Positions 1 to 8,931 of a DNA stretch of 64,000 bases are shown piece after piece. The position numbers were made by a program, and so were the translations under genes. The notes beneath the pieces were generated by a model that saw nothing but the letters and a program-made list of their open reading frames with translations, was not told the DNA's origin and ran no database searches. The first letter of the stretch is position 1. Each line of letters opens with the position of its first letter. This stretch comes from Acidulodesulfobacterium_A sp049965795 (GTDB lineage: Bacteria > SZUA-79 > Acidulodesulfobacterales > Acidulodesulfobacteraceae), in the NCBI GenBank assembly GCA_049965795.1, contig JBMFVW010000003.1, forward strand, positions 40,070-104,069. Direction: 5' to 3'.

Positions 1-1505
1 TTATGGGTCATGTAGATCACGGAAAAACTTCTTTGCTGGATGCCATAAGAAAAACAAACGTAACCTCTAACGAAGCAGGAGGTATAACTCAGCACATAGG
101 AGCATACAGCGTCGAAATCGACGGTTCAATGATAACTTTTTTAGATACACCCGGTCACGAAGCTTTTACGGAAATGAGGGCAAGAGGAGCCGGCATTACC
201 GATATCGTTGTTTTAGTCGTTGCCGCGGACGACGGAGTTATGCCTCAGACTATAGAAGCTATTAATCATGCTAAGGCGGCAAACGTTCCTATTATAGTTG
301 CAATAAATAAAATAGACAAACCCGGAGCTAACCCAGCTAAAATTAAAAACAGTCTTTTAGAATACGGTCTTGTTTCGGAAGAGCTTGGCGGGACTACTCT
401 TTATGCGGAGGTTTCTGCTAAAGCCGGCACCGGAATAAAAGAACTTTTAGAGCTTATTATTCTTCAAGCCGAAATATTGGAATTAAAGGCAAATCCTAAT
501 AAACCGGCAAGAGGAACCGTTATAGAGGCAAAGCTTGATAAAGGAAGGGGACCGGTTGCCACCGTATTGATTCAGAGCGGAACTTTAAACGTTAACGATA
601 GCGCCGTCTGCGGTTTATATTACGTTAAAGTCAGAGCTATGCTGGATTATAAAGGAAATAAAATATTATCCGCAGGACCTTCCACGCCCGTCGAGATATT
701 CGGATTAGAAGGAGTCGCATCTCCCGGCGATAATTTTATCGCCCTTAAAGATGAAAAAGAGGCTAAAAGAATAAGCTTGGAAAGACAGTTGAAACACAGA
801 GAATCGGAGCTTAATTCAAATGCAAGATTAACTCTTGAAGGTTTGTATGAAAAGATTAAAACAGGCGATGTAAAAGAACTTAAGTTAATAGTAAAAACGG
901 ACGTTTACGGCTCTATGGAAGCATTAATACAGTCGTTTAAAAAACTCTCTAATCCAAAAGTTAAGGTAAACGTTATTCACGGCGGCGCTTCCGCTATAAC
1001 CGAAAGCGACGTTATGCTTGCAAAAGCTACCAATTCGATAATTATAGCGTTCAACGTACGTCCGGAACCTAAAGCTTCGGCTTTAAGCGAAACGGAAGGA
1101 ATAGAAATAAGGTATTACAGCATAATTTACGATGCAGTTAAAGACATTAAAGATGCTATGGAAGGGCTTCTTGCTCCTATAGAAAACGAGAAAATTACAG
1201 GAAAAGTAGAAGTAAGGAATGTTTTTAACGTTCCAAAATTCGGAGCCGTCGCAGGCTCTTTCGTTTTGAACGGCACTATTAAAAGGTCTTCTAACGTCAG
1301 ACTGCTCAGGGACAATGTTGTAGTATATACGGGACATATAAATTCTCTAAAAAGATTTAAAGACGACGTTAAAGAGGTTCAGGCTAATTTTGAATGCGGT
1401 ATTTTGCTTGAAAATTTTAACGACGTAAAAACGGGAGATATAATAGAGGCTTTTGATATAGAATATATAAAACAGACTCTGGAATCCGCAGACGGTAAAA
1501 TATAA
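1..1505 (+). CDS. infB: translation initiation factor IF-2, 5' end missing
   Basis: IF-2 is the GTPase that brings initiator tRNA to the 30S subunit and promotes subunit joining. The visible 500 residues start right at the G1 motif GHVDHGKTS, so the long N-terminal region lies upstream of the window. DTPGHE (G3, about residues 48-53) and NKID (G4, about 102-105) are present; a beta-barrel domain follows from about 175, then the conserved IF-2 C-terminal domains to the stop. The first two bases belong to a codon cut by the window edge. rbfA follows 24 bases downstream, the usual infB-rbfA-truB order. Family and orientation are certain; the true start cannot be seen here. Confidence 0.97.
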   Translation, partial: MGHVDHGKTSLLDAIRKTNVTSNEAGGITQHIGAYSVEIDGSMITFLDTPGHEAFTEMRARGAGITDIVVLVVAADDGVMPQTIEAINHAKAANVPIIVAINKIDKPGANPAKIKNSLLEYGLVSEELGGTTLYAEVSAKAGTGIKELLELIILQAEILELKANPNKPARGTVIEAKLDKGRGPVATVLIQSGTLNVNDSAVCGLYYVKVRAMLDYKGNKILSAGPSTPVEIFGLEGVASPGDNFIALKDEKEAKRISLERQLKHRESELNSNARLTLEGLYEKIKTGDVKELKLIVKTDVYGSMEALIQSFKKLSNPKVKVNVIHGGASAITESDVMLAKATNSIIIAFNVRPEPKASALSETEGIEIRYYSIIYDAVKDIKDAMEGLLAPIENEKITGKVEVRNVFNVPKFGAVAGSFVLNGTIKRSSNVRLLRDNVVVYTGHINSLKRFKDDVKEVQANFECGILLENFNDVKTGDIIEAFDIEYIKQTLESADGKI

Positions 1506-1529
1506 ATAATAAAAGAGGTTTTAGGAAAA

Positions 1530-1883
1530 TTGATAGAAAGAAATAAAAGGGTCGCCGAACTTATAGCAAGAGAAGTTTCTTTATGTTTGGAATTTGAAGT
1601 AAACGATGCAAGACTAAAAAATGTTACTATTATAAACGCCGAAATCTCTAAAGATCTTAAATTTTGTAAAATATTTTTCAGCGTTATGGGTTCCGAGAAA
1701 GAAATTAAAAAAGCATTAAGCGGTTTTGAAAGTTCTAAAAATTTTATTAAAAAAGCAGTTTTTTCAAAGGTGCTTTTAAGAGTTGTTCCGGAAATAAGAT
1801 TTGAATATTACGACGGATTAAAGCAGGCATTTGAAATAAATAACATAATAAACAATTATAAAATTAATAAATTAAACAAATAG
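1530..1883 (+). CDS. rbfA: 30S ribosome-binding factor RbfA
   Basis: RbfA assists late maturation of the 30S subunit around 16S helix 1. The 117-residue product begins MIERNKRVAELIAREVS and carries the KH-like alpha-beta fold pattern of the family, including the central VTIINAEISKDL and a C-terminal VPEIRFEYYDG segment. The start is a TTG with an AGAGG/AGGA Shine-Dalgarno region about 7-18 bases upstream; no ATG fits the conserved N-terminus. It sits between infB and nrnA, which supports the call. Length is normal for the family. Confidence 0.95.
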   Translation: MIERNKRVAELIAREVSLCLEFEVNDARLKNVTIINAEISKDLKFCKIFFSVMGSEKEIKKALSGFESSKNFIKKAVFSKVLLRVVPEIRFEYYDGLKQAFEINNIINNYKINKLNK

Positions 1884-1906
1884 AATTAAAAAGGGCATAT
1901 AAATTT

Positions 1907-3043
1907 ATGATATCTTTAAAGAAAGATTATTCGGTTTCGGATTTAAACAATTTTAAAAATACCGCTGACGAGATATTCCGCATAATAGAAACGTCAAAAA
2001 AAATAATGATATCCACCCATGAAAATCCGGAAGGGGATGCTATAAGTTCCGCTATAGCGACGGGGTTATTTCTGAAATCTTTAGACAAAGAGGTCTATCT
2101 GTATGAAAAAGATCAGATACCTGCTAATTTGAAATTTTTACCGGAGTCTGATAAATTTTTAAACGAATTCCCAAAAGAGCCGATTGATCTTCTTATTGTA
2201 GTAGATTGCGGCGAATTTTCCAGAATCGGTTCAAATTACGAACAGCTTTCCGGAATAAACAGAATAATTAATATAGACCATCATTTTACCAACACGTATT
2301 TCGGGCATGCAAATCTCGTCCTGCCTGATGCAAGTTCTGCCGGAGAAGTTCTTTTTTATCTTTTTCTTGCGTACGGAGCATATATAAACAATATTAAATA
2401 TTCGCCGTTCGATAATTTCCTTGGGGATAAATTTGCGGAACCTTTGCCCTGCGATAAAGAAGACCGCGCTAAAATATTGTCTTTTATAAGCGACGATATA
2501 GCGCTTTCATTATACACGTCTATTCTTACCGATACCGGTTCTTTCCATTATTCTTCCGCAAATAAAAGATCGTTCTATATATGTTCGGTGTTAAACGAAT
2601 ACAAGCTGGATCCGTCTGCAATAGCAACCGAGCTTTTTGAAACTAAACCTGCGGAGATGTACTTTTTGCTTGGCAAGAGCTTGAATACCTTAGAATTTTC
2701 TTCAGGCGGAAAAGTTGCTTCTATGGTCGGTACCAAAAAAATGATAGAAGACGTTCTTAAGGAATCCGATTCTGGAAAAATTAACGGGTTGTATGAAAAT
2801 TTCGTTAATTATCCAAGGTCTATTCAGGGAGTAGAAATTGCAATATTTTTTAGGGAAACCGGTTTTAATCAGTATAGGTTGAATTTTAGGTCAAAAAGTT
2901 ATGCAAACGTCGCATATGTTGCCGAAAAGTTCGGCGGCGGCGGGCATAAATTTGCGGCAGGATGCAAAGTGAGCGGTGATATAAATGAAATTAAAAAAGA
3001 TGTATATAAATATTGCGGCGAAATATTAAACGAAAAAGCATAA
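1907..3043 (+). CDS. nrnA: DHH-family phosphoesterase, NrnA-type oligoribonuclease / pAp phosphatase
   Basis: Proteins of this DHH/DHHA1 family degrade short RNA oligonucleotides and dephosphorylate 3'-phosphoadenosine 5'-phosphate. Visible motifs: HENPEGDA (38-45), VVDCG (98-102), the name-giving DHH (124-126), a TSILTDTGSF segment near 204-213, and GGGGHKFAAG in the C-terminal DHHA1 domain. At 378 residues it is longer than the usual 310-340; the extra length is an insertion at about 158-192, between the DHH motif and the fourth motif. The first metal-binding motif reads PEGD where most relatives have PDGD. Position between rbfA and truB is the common one. Function is inferred from family; the substrate is not proven. 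Confidence 0.88.
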   Translation: MISLKKDYSVSDLNNFKNTADEIFRIIETSKKIMISTHENPEGDAISSAIATGLFLKSLDKEVYLYEKDQIPANLKFLPESDKFLNEFPKEPIDLLIVVDCGEFSRIGSNYEQLSGINRIINIDHHFTNTYFGHANLVLPDASSAGEVLFYLFLAYGAYINNIKYSPFDNFLGDKFAEPLPCDKEDRAKILSFISDDIALSLYTSILTDTGSFHYSSANKRSFYICSVLNEYKLDPSAIATELFETKPAEMYFLLGKSLNTLEFSSGGKVASMVGTKKMIEDVLKESDSGKINGLYENFVNYPRSIQGVEIAIFFRETGFNQYRLNFRSKSYANVAYVAEKFGGGGHKFAAGCKVSGDINEIKKDVYKYCGEILNEKA

Positions 3044-3048
3044 AAATT

Positions 3049-3804
3049 ATGAAAATATACGATAAAAGCTTAAACGGAGTTTTGATTATAGATAAGCCGG
3101 AAAATATGACTTCGTTTAATGTAGATTATCATATAAAAAAGCGGCTTAACTGTTCAAAGGTCGGACATGCCGGTACGCTTGATCCTTTTGCTACGGGAGT
3201 TTTGCCTGTTCTTATAAATAGCGCTACCAAACTTCAGGATCGTTTGGTTAACATGCCTAAATCATATGAAGGGACTTTAAGGCTTGGAATAAGCACGGAT
3301 ACTCTTGATATTACCGGCAGTCAAAACGGTTATAGGGAAGTGTCGGATTCCGAAGCCGAAAGCGTAGCCGATTATTTAAAAAATATATCTGGGGATTTCA
3401 TTCAGAAAATTCCCGCTTTCAGTGCGCGAAAATATAAAGGCATCCCTCTATATAAGTATGCGAGAAAGAATATAGACGTAGTTACGGATAATCCTACATC
3501 GGTGGTTAAAATATATAATTTTGAAATAAAATCCGTCGGCAATCCTTTAATAGATTTTAAATGCACAGTTTCTAAAGGGACTTATATAAGGGCTATTGCC
3601 CAGGAAATAATTGATAAATTTGATATTCCGGCTCAGCTTTACAGCCTCAGAAGAACAAGCGCTGGAGGTTTTGATGTTTCTGATGCTTTGCCTCGGGATT
3701 TTATTGAAAAAGATGCAGATTTTCTAATAAAAAACATTATACCTGCCGGCAATATTAACGTTAAACTTAATATTAACGGGGCTGAATTCAATTCCGACCC
3801 GTGA
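3049..3804 (+). CDS. truB: tRNA pseudouridine(55) synthase
   Basis: TruB makes pseudouridine at position 55 of the T loop in nearly all tRNAs. The catalytic motif GHAGTLDPFATGVLPV is present with the nucleophilic Asp at about residue 45, and KGTYIRAIAQ lies in the second half. I chose the ATG at 3049, 5 bases after the nrnA stop, over an in-frame TTG at 3013 that would overlap nrnA; the 252-residue product then starts MKIYDKSLNGVLIIDKP as in relatives. The last dozen codons and the stop lie in a 40-base sequence that is repeated 50 bases downstream, so the C-terminus appears to have been re-shaped by a local duplication. Confidence 0.94.
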   Translation: MKIYDKSLNGVLIIDKPENMTSFNVDYHIKKRLNCSKVGHAGTLDPFATGVLPVLINSATKLQDRLVNMPKSYEGTLRLGISTDTLDITGSQNGYREVSDSEAESVADYLKNISGDFIQKIPAFSARKYKGIPLYKYARKNIDVVTDNPTSVVKIYNFEIKSVGNPLIDFKCTVSKGTYIRAIAQEIIDKFDIPAQLYSLRRTSAGGFDVSDALPRDFIEKDADFLIKNIIPAGNINVKLNINGAEFNSDP

Positions 3805-3860
3805 CAAATTGTATATAAATTATTAACGGAGCGGAATTCAATTCCGACCCGTGACAAATT
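3771..3860 (+). repeat. tandem direct repeat over the truB 3' end
   Basis: Two 40-base copies (3771-3810 and 3821-3860) differ at two positions and are 50 bases apart. Each contains GGAATTCAATTCC-like near-palindromic sequence followed by GACCCGTGACAAATT. The first copy encodes the last residues and stop of truB; the second ends just before the rpsO ribosome binding site. Confidence 0.85.
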
Positions 3861-3887
3861 ATTATAACCTTAAGGGGGTTCAATTAA

Positions 3888-4157
3888 ATGGCTATTTCTA
3901 AAGAAGAAAAAACTACGATTATCAACAAATTTAAAACTCATGAACATGATTCAGGCTCAGTTGAAGTTCAGGTATCGCTGCTTACCTACAGAATTAATTT
4001 ATTGTCGGAACATTTTAAAAAATTTGCAAAAGACCATCATTCAAGAAGAGGTCTTCTGAAGATGGTAGCAAGAAGAAGGCATCTCCTGGATTATTTAAAA
4101 AATAAAGACGAAGCAAGATATAAGACTCTTATAGAATCCCTTGATCTTCGCAAATAA
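3888..4157 (+). CDS. rpsO: 30S ribosomal protein S15
   Basis: S15 binds the central domain of 16S rRNA early in 30S assembly. The 89 residues match the family in length and sequence, with the signature HSRRGLLKMVARRRHLLDYL near residues 50-70. A strong AAGGGGGTT Shine-Dalgarno lies about 10 bases before the ATG. Gene order truB-rpsO-pnp is the widely conserved one. In some bacteria S15 represses its own translation; I see no clear operator structure here. Confidence 0.98.
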   Translation: MAISKEEKTTIINKFKTHEHDSGSVEVQVSLLTYRINLLSEHFKKFAKDHHSRRGLLKMVARRRHLLDYLKNKDEARYKTLIESLDLRK

Positions 4158-4216
4158 AACGGCATTTGAATATACGGAAAAGATGCAAGGTTTTATTTTT
4201 CGTATATGTAAGAGTG

Positions 4217-4269
4217 AATTAATCCGACGCCTTTTCGGTAGAAATAAAATTTCTGCCGCAGGATTAAGG
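4217..4269. repeat. dispersed repeat family 1, right-arm copy
   Basis: Between rpsO and pnp. Contains ATTAATCCGACGCCTTTTC (the right arm of the family core) and then GCAGGATTAAGG. Between them GGTAGAAAT-AAA-ATTTCTGCC can pair as a 9-bp hairpin with one G-U pair. A preceding ATATACG...CGTATAT pair (about 4172-4206) could form a second hairpin. Such structures in the rpsO-pnp gap are often RNA-processing sites, but that role is only a possibility here. Confidence 0.6.
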
Positions 4270-4320
4270 TTTATATTTACAACAATCGGTTAAACTGTTT
4301 ATAATTTTATAGGAGACGAA

Positions 4321-6390
4321 ATGACAAGTAAAACAATAATGTTCGACGGTAAAAAAATAACCGTGGAAACGGGCAGGCTTGCAAAGCAGGCATCCGGAAG
4401 CGCATTAGTGACGATAGGGGATACTAAAGTTCTCGTTACTGCGTGCTTAAACAAAAATATTAAAGAAGGCACGGATTTTTTGCCGCTTACCGTTAACTAC
4501 GTTGAAAAATATTATGCCGCCGGCAAAATACCCGGAGGTTTTTTTAAAAGGGAAGCAAGACCAAGCGAAAAAGAGGTTTTAACTTCAAGATTTTTAGACA
4601 GGCCTATAAGACCACTTTTTCCGGATAATTATTATTTAGATACCCAGATTATAGCTACGGTTATATCTATGGACGGCGAAAACGATCCTGATATGGCCGC
4701 AATGATAGGCGTTTCATTTTCTTTAATGATATCCGAAGCTCCTTTTAACGGACCTACGGCAGGCGTCAGGGTAGCAAGGATAAACGGTAAATTTATTGCC
4801 AATCCTACATATAAAGAGCTTGAAGAAAGCGATACTTTTCTTATAGTCGCCGGTTCTAAAGATGCCATAACGATGGTGGAGGGCAGTTTCAACGAGTTAG
4901 ACGAAGAAGAGCTTATTTCTGCCATAGAGTTTGCGCACGTCAAAATTAAGGAATTAATCGAATTTCAGAATAGTATTTTATCGGAAATAGACATTAAAAA
5001 GGTTTCTATAGAAGAAATTAAACTGCCCGACGGATTATATGAAAGAGTAAAAGAGCTTTCGTTTGACGATCTGTCGGATGCTCTTAGAATTCCGGCGAAG
5101 CTTGAAAGAAACGAAAGAGTCGAAAATTTAAACAATAAAATTATCGAGCTTCTTAAAGAATCTTATCCGGAACATGAAGCTGCAATATCGCATATTATGG
5201 AATCTATACAGAAAGACATATTGAGGAATAATATAATAAAAGACGGTTTAAGAATTGACGGAAGAGGACTTAAAGAAATAAGGCCTATTACTTGCTCGGT
5301 CGGCGAATTGCCTATGGCTCACGGCAGTGCGGTTTTTACCAGGGGCGAAACTCAGGCTTTAGTAGCCGCGACTCTTGGAACAAAGTTCGACGAACAGATA
5401 ATAGATGCACCTGAAAAAGAATCTGCTAAAAGATTCATGCTTCATTATAATTTTCCTCCTTTTTCGGTCGGCGAAGTAGCGCCGCTAAGGTCTCCTGGCA
5501 GAAGAGAAATAGGACACGGCTCTCTGGGCGAAAAAGCTTTAAGATATATAATTCCAACCGCTGAAAAATTTCCTTACACTATAAGACTGGTTTCCGAAAT
5601 TTTAGAATCCAACGGTTCATCTTCCCAGGCAACTATATGCGGAGGCACACTGGCATTGATGGATGCCGGCGTTCCTATCAAAGCTCCCGTCGCAGGAATA
5701 GCCATGGGACTTATAAAAGAAGGCGAAAGCATAGCTATACTTTCGGACATTCTCGGCGATGAAGACCATCTCGGCGACATGGATTTCAAAGTTGCGGGAA
5801 CGTCTAACGGAGTTACGGCTTTACAGATGGATATAAAAATTTCTGGAGTTACGAGCGAAATTTTAAGAAACGCTCTTTCGCAGGCAAAAGAAGGACGATT
5901 GCATATACTTAGCATAATGCTTCAGTCTATTTCGGAGCCGAGAAAAGAAATGGCGCAAAATGCTCCCAGAATAGTCACCATGAACGTTAAGCCGGAAAAA
6001 GTAAGGGAAGTTATCGGTTCCGGCGGCAAAGTAATAAAAGGAATAATAGAAAAAACAGGCGCAAAAGTAGATATAGATGATTCTGGAAAAGTGACAATTT
6101 CTTCAAACAACGGTGAATCTCTTAAACTTGCCGTTGCTATGATAAACGATATTACTCAGGAAGCAGAAATAGGTAAAATTTATTTCGGTAAAGTAAGAAA
6201 GATAATGGATTTCGGAGCTTTCGTCGAGATATTTCCGGGCACCGACGGATTAGTCCATATTTCGCAGATAGATAATAAAAGAGTGGAAAAAGTTTCCGAC
6301 GTATTAAAAGAAGGAGACGAAGTGAAAGTTAAAGTATTAGATATAGATAAAGCAGGAAAAATAAAACTGTCTATTAAAGAAACTTTATGA
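4321..6390 (+). CDS. pnp: polyribonucleotide nucleotidyltransferase (PNPase)
   Basis: PNPase is a phosphorolytic 3'-5' exoribonuclease of RNA decay. The 689-residue protein has the standard order: first RNase PH domain (about 1-215), an all-helical linker, second RNase PH domain (about 310-545, with GEVAPLRSPGRREIGHGSLGEKAL and GDEDHLGDMDFKVAGT), a KH domain (about 555-615, VIGSGGKVIKGI) and an S1 domain (about 620-689, GKVRKIMDFGAFVEIFPG). Length is typical. A good GGAGA Shine-Dalgarno lies just before the ATG. It overlaps the following peptidase gene by 4 bases (ATGA), so the two are probably translationally coupled. Confidence 0.98.
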   Translation: MTSKTIMFDGKKITVETGRLAKQASGSALVTIGDTKVLVTACLNKNIKEGTDFLPLTVNYVEKYYAAGKIPGGFFKREARPSEKEVLTSRFLDRPIRPLFPDNYYLDTQIIATVISMDGENDPDMAAMIGVSFSLMISEAPFNGPTAGVRVARINGKFIANPTYKELEESDTFLIVAGSKDAITMVEGSFNELDEEELISAIEFAHVKIKELIEFQNSILSEIDIKKVSIEEIKLPDGLYERVKELSFDDLSDALRIPAKLERNERVENLNNKIIELLKESYPEHEAAISHIMESIQKDILRNNIIKDGLRIDGRGLKEIRPITCSVGELPMAHGSAVFTRGETQALVAATLGTKFDEQIIDAPEKESAKRFMLHYNFPPFSVGEVAPLRSPGRREIGHGSLGEKALRYIIPTAEKFPYTIRLVSEILESNGSSSQATICGGTLALMDAGVPIKAPVAGIAMGLIKEGESIAILSDILGDEDHLGDMDFKVAGTSNGVTALQMDIKISGVTSEILRNALSQAKEGRLHILSIMLQSISEPRKEMAQNAPRIVTMNVKPEKVREVIGSGGKVIKGIIEKTGAKVDIDDSGKVTISSNNGESLKLAVAMINDITQEAEIGKIYFGKVRKIMDFGAFVEIFPGTDGLVHISQIDNKRVEKVSDVLKEGDEVKVKVLDIDKAGKIKLSIKETL

Positions 6391-7628
6391 GAAGTTTTAA
6401 AAAAGAAGTTTTAGAATCGGGGATTACTTTAATAACCGAAAAAAAATCTTATTTCAATTCCGTAAGCATAGGATTGTGGGTTAAAACCGGTTCGGTTTAC
6501 GAACCGGCGGAACTTAACGGAATATCACACTTTATAGAACATCTTTTTTTTAAAGGAACTGCAAACAGGTCGTATAAAGATATAAACAGAGAAATCGACC
6601 TTATGGGCGGAGCATTAAACGCTTTTACCGGAAACGAACTAACCTGCATATATACTAAAGTTTTATATAAAAACTACGACAACGCATTAAATCTTCTTAC
6701 GGATTTAATGTTTAACTCTTTATTTCCGGAAGACGAAATAGAAAAAGAAAAAGGCGTAATATTGCAGGAGATATCCGGCGTTCAAGACGACCCTTCGGAT
6801 TATTCCATGGAGCTTTTTCATAAAAATTTATACGGTAATTCCCCTTATGCTTTGCCGATACTTGGAACGGAGGATACTATAAGCGGCTTTAACAGAAAAA
6901 AAATACTGAATTATTATTTATCGCGTTACAGTCCTCAAAATGTCGTAATCTCGGCGGCAGGAAATTTAGACCACGATGAAATTGCAGATTCCGTTAACCG
7001 TTACATGAACAAAGTAAAGTCAAAATTCGATGCCTTAAAAACTGATAAAAAATTAGTTACCGATAAATTTTTCGGTGATTTTATTCATGAAAAAGATCTG
7101 GAGCAGACTCATTTTCTAATAGGATTAGAAGGCGTTAGCAGATTGGATAAAGATTTTTTTTCGGTTGAAGTTCTTAACGCAATTCTCGGAGGCTCCGTAA
7201 GTTCAAGGCTGTTTCAGGAAGTAAGAGAGAACAAAGGTCTTGCGTATTCTATCTATTCTAATTCCGTTTTTCATAAATTCGACGGATTTTTTTATATTTA
7301 TGCAGGCGTTTCTCCGAAAAAATTTGCGTTATCCAAAAAATTAATATTTGAAATTATAGACGAAATAGTTTCAGGAAATATAAGCGACGACGAAATATCT
7401 AATGCAAAAAAACATATATACGACGGTTTTCTTTTAGGGATGGAATCGACAAGCCAAATAATGAACCGCAATGCAATTAATGAGATTTATGAAGGTAAAT
7501 ATATAACGAAAACGCAAGTTCTTAAAGACATAGAAAAAGTTGACAGGCATGCCGTAAAAAAGGCAGCAGACCGCTTATTTTTAAACAAAGCAGGCAGAAA
7601 TATTTCTGTTCTCGGTAAAATAAAATGA
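6387..7628 (+). CDS. M16-family zinc peptidase (processing-peptidase-like)
   Basis: M16 peptidases degrade or process short peptides. The inverted zinc motif HxxEH is seen as HFIEH (48-52), with a downstream glutamate-rich EKEKGVILQEI helix (about 122-135) that supplies the third metal ligand in this family. The later GGSVSSRLFQEVRENKGLAYSIYS segment is the typical substrate-binding part. At 413 residues it is the usual one-chain, two-domain length. An M16 gene directly after pnp is common in many bacteria. It is followed by a membrane-protein gene with a 4-base overlap. The substrate is unknown. Confidence 0.92.
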   Translation: MRSFKKEVLESGITLITEKKSYFNSVSIGLWVKTGSVYEPAELNGISHFIEHLFFKGTANRSYKDINREIDLMGGALNAFTGNELTCIYTKVLYKNYDNALNLLTDLMFNSLFPEDEIEKEKGVILQEISGVQDDPSDYSMELFHKNLYGNSPYALPILGTEDTISGFNRKKILNYYLSRYSPQNVVISAAGNLDHDEIADSVNRYMNKVKSKFDALKTDKKLVTDKFFGDFIHEKDLEQTHFLIGLEGVSRLDKDFFSVEVLNAILGGSVSSRLFQEVRENKGLAYSIYSNSVFHKFDGFFYIYAGVSPKKFALSKKLIFEIIDEIVSGNISDDEISNAKKHIYDGFLLGMESTSQIMNRNAINEIYEGKYITKTQVLKDIEKVDRHAVKKAADRLFLNKAGRNISVLGKIK

Positions 7629-8185
7629 AAACTGAAGTTTATTATCCAAAATTATACGACATAATATACAGATCGGGTTATGTTATAGGTTTTCTCGGAG
7701 CCGCGTTATTCGTTTTTTCTTATATTTTTCTCAATAACGTTTCAAGCGGCATTGTATTTTTTTATATAGCTTTTTTTATGTTTTATGCAGGTTCTTTAAT
7801 ATCTTCATTATTTCTTTTAGTATGGAAAAAAGAAATAAAAATATTTATACTGTCCTGCGTAATTTTAGGTATTATAACCGGAATAATATATATTTTCGTT
7901 AAAAATCCGGAGATATTAGTTATATCGGCAGGGCTCGTGCTTGCCGGACTTGCCGGGCTTTACGGAAAAGAAGCCCACTGTTTTCATTTTTTTGAAGGCT
8001 GGATTTTAATGTGGTCTTTTCCTTTAATCGTATTCTCTAACCTTTTGATTTACGGACTAAATGCACAAAATAACTTAACGGTGCATTTTATTTTTTCAGT
8101 CGTTTATGCTATAATTGCTGTCATGTCGTTTTCTTTTCTGATTAAAAAATTAAAACAGCCTTTAATGCAGTTTTGCCAGAATTAG
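7625..8185 (+). CDS. integral membrane protein, DUF2301-like
   Basis: A 186-residue hydrophobic protein with about five to six predicted membrane segments. The segment GLYGKEAHCFHFFEGWILMW (about 112-132) resembles the conserved KE-x-CF core of DUF2301 membrane proteins, whose function is unknown. The ATG overlaps the stop of the M16 peptidase gene by 4 bases, so it belongs to the pnp-peptidase transcription unit. No enzymatic motif is seen. The family assignment is from memory of the motif and is moderately secure; an unrelated small membrane protein is the alternative. Confidence 0.65.
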   Translation: MKTEVYYPKLYDIIYRSGYVIGFLGAALFVFSYIFLNNVSSGIVFFYIAFFMFYAGSLISSLFLLVWKKEIKIFILSCVILGIITGIIYIFVKNPEILVISAGLVLAGLAGLYGKEAHCFHFFEGWILMWSFPLIVFSNLLIYGLNAQNNLTVHFIFSVVYAIIAVMSFSFLIKKLKQPLMQFCQN

Positions 8186-8200
8186 ATTTGTAAATAATCT

Positions 8201-8259
8201 AAAATTGCAGATAGAGAAATTAATCTGAAGTCTTTTCTAATACTTCTATCGGTAATTTT
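8201..8259. repeat. dispersed repeat family 2 hairpin with a family 1 core inside
   Basis: AAAATTGCAGATAGAG (8201-8216) and CTTCTATCGGTAATTTT (8243-8259) are imperfect inverted arms. Between them GAAATTAATCTGAAGTCTTTT resembles the right arm of repeat family 1. The element sits in the gap between the membrane-protein gene and the TetR promoter. Confidence 0.55.
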
Positions 8260-8276
8260 GAAAATTAATTTTTTTA

Positions 8277-8305
8277 TTGAATTATGACTATTAAGTCATT
8301 ATAAT
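8277..8305 (+). promoter_or_regulatory. promoter of the TetR-MFS unit with operator in the spacer
   Basis: TTGAAT (-35, 8277-8282), a 17-base spacer and TATAAT (-10, 8300-8305). The spacer holds the perfect 6-bp-arm palindrome ATGACT-ATTA-AGTCAT (8284-8299), which fills almost the whole space between -35 and -10. This is the classic place for an autoregulatory TetR-family operator. The expected transcription start (about 8312) is only two bases before the ATG at 8314. Confidence 0.7.
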
Positions 8306-8313
8306 AGATATAT

Positions 8314-8919
8314 ATGAGTGACATTCAGGATAAATACGAATTAATTTTATCTTCATCCAGAAAGCTTATCGAAGAAATAGGGTTTTCTGCATTGACTATG
8401 GACAAAGTAGCCCAAAAAGCGGGTATCGCTAAAGGAACGGTTTATCTATATTTTAAAGACAAAGACGATCTGCTGGAAAAAGTTTTGTCTTCGGGATTTG
8501 AAAAAATGTTTGAAAGAATAAAAATAAGGGTCGGCAATGAAAACGGCGCATTTAATAAATTGAAATCTTTAATTAACGAGAATATATGGCATATTTACGA
8601 AAACAGATATTTTTTTAAAACTATTTTTTTAGATGAAGTCAATGTAGTTTTTTTGAAAAAAAAATCAAAAGAATCTTATAACTTAAGACGAAAAAGATAT
8701 ACCGACTATATAGCCGATATTATTAAATCCGGCATCGAGTCCGGAGAATTCAGAAAAGATATTAATAATTCAAAAACCGCCTATATGCTTGTCGCTTTGA
8801 TAAAAACCGGAGCGATATATAACTTTCTTAACGGCATGTTTGATTTAACTTCCGAAATGATAGAAAAAGATACCGAAGAAATATTGAATTTATTTATGCG
8901 CGGTATTTCCGTAAAATAA
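8314..8919 (+). CDS. TetR/AcrR-family transcriptional regulator
   Basis: A 201-residue regulator. The N-terminal helix-turn-helix is clear (GFSALTMDKVAQKAGIAKGT, about 22-41, then VYLYFKDKDDLL), followed by a helical ligand-binding domain of family-typical length. It stands 12 bases before an MFS exporter gene on the same strand, so it most likely represses that exporter and itself through the palindrome at 8284-8299. There is no Shine-Dalgarno sequence before the ATG and the predicted transcript starts almost at the ATG, which suggests leaderless translation. The inducing compound cannot be read from the sequence. Confidence 0.92.
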   Translation: MSDIQDKYELILSSSRKLIEEIGFSALTMDKVAQKAGIAKGTVYLYFKDKDDLLEKVLSSGFEKMFERIKIRVGNENGAFNKLKSLINENIWHIYENRYFFKTIFLDEVNVVFLKKKSKESYNLRRKRYTDYIADIIKSGIESGEFRKDINNSKTAYMLVALIKTGAIYNFLNGMFDLTSEMIEKDTEEILNLFMRGISVK

Positions 8920-8931
8920 TTTGCAATAATT

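Noticed and set aside
4172..4269. rpsO-pnp gap as a classical RNase III pnp leader hairpin
   Set aside because: A hairpin is possible, but the sequence belongs to the dispersed repeat, so the specific role cannot be claimed.
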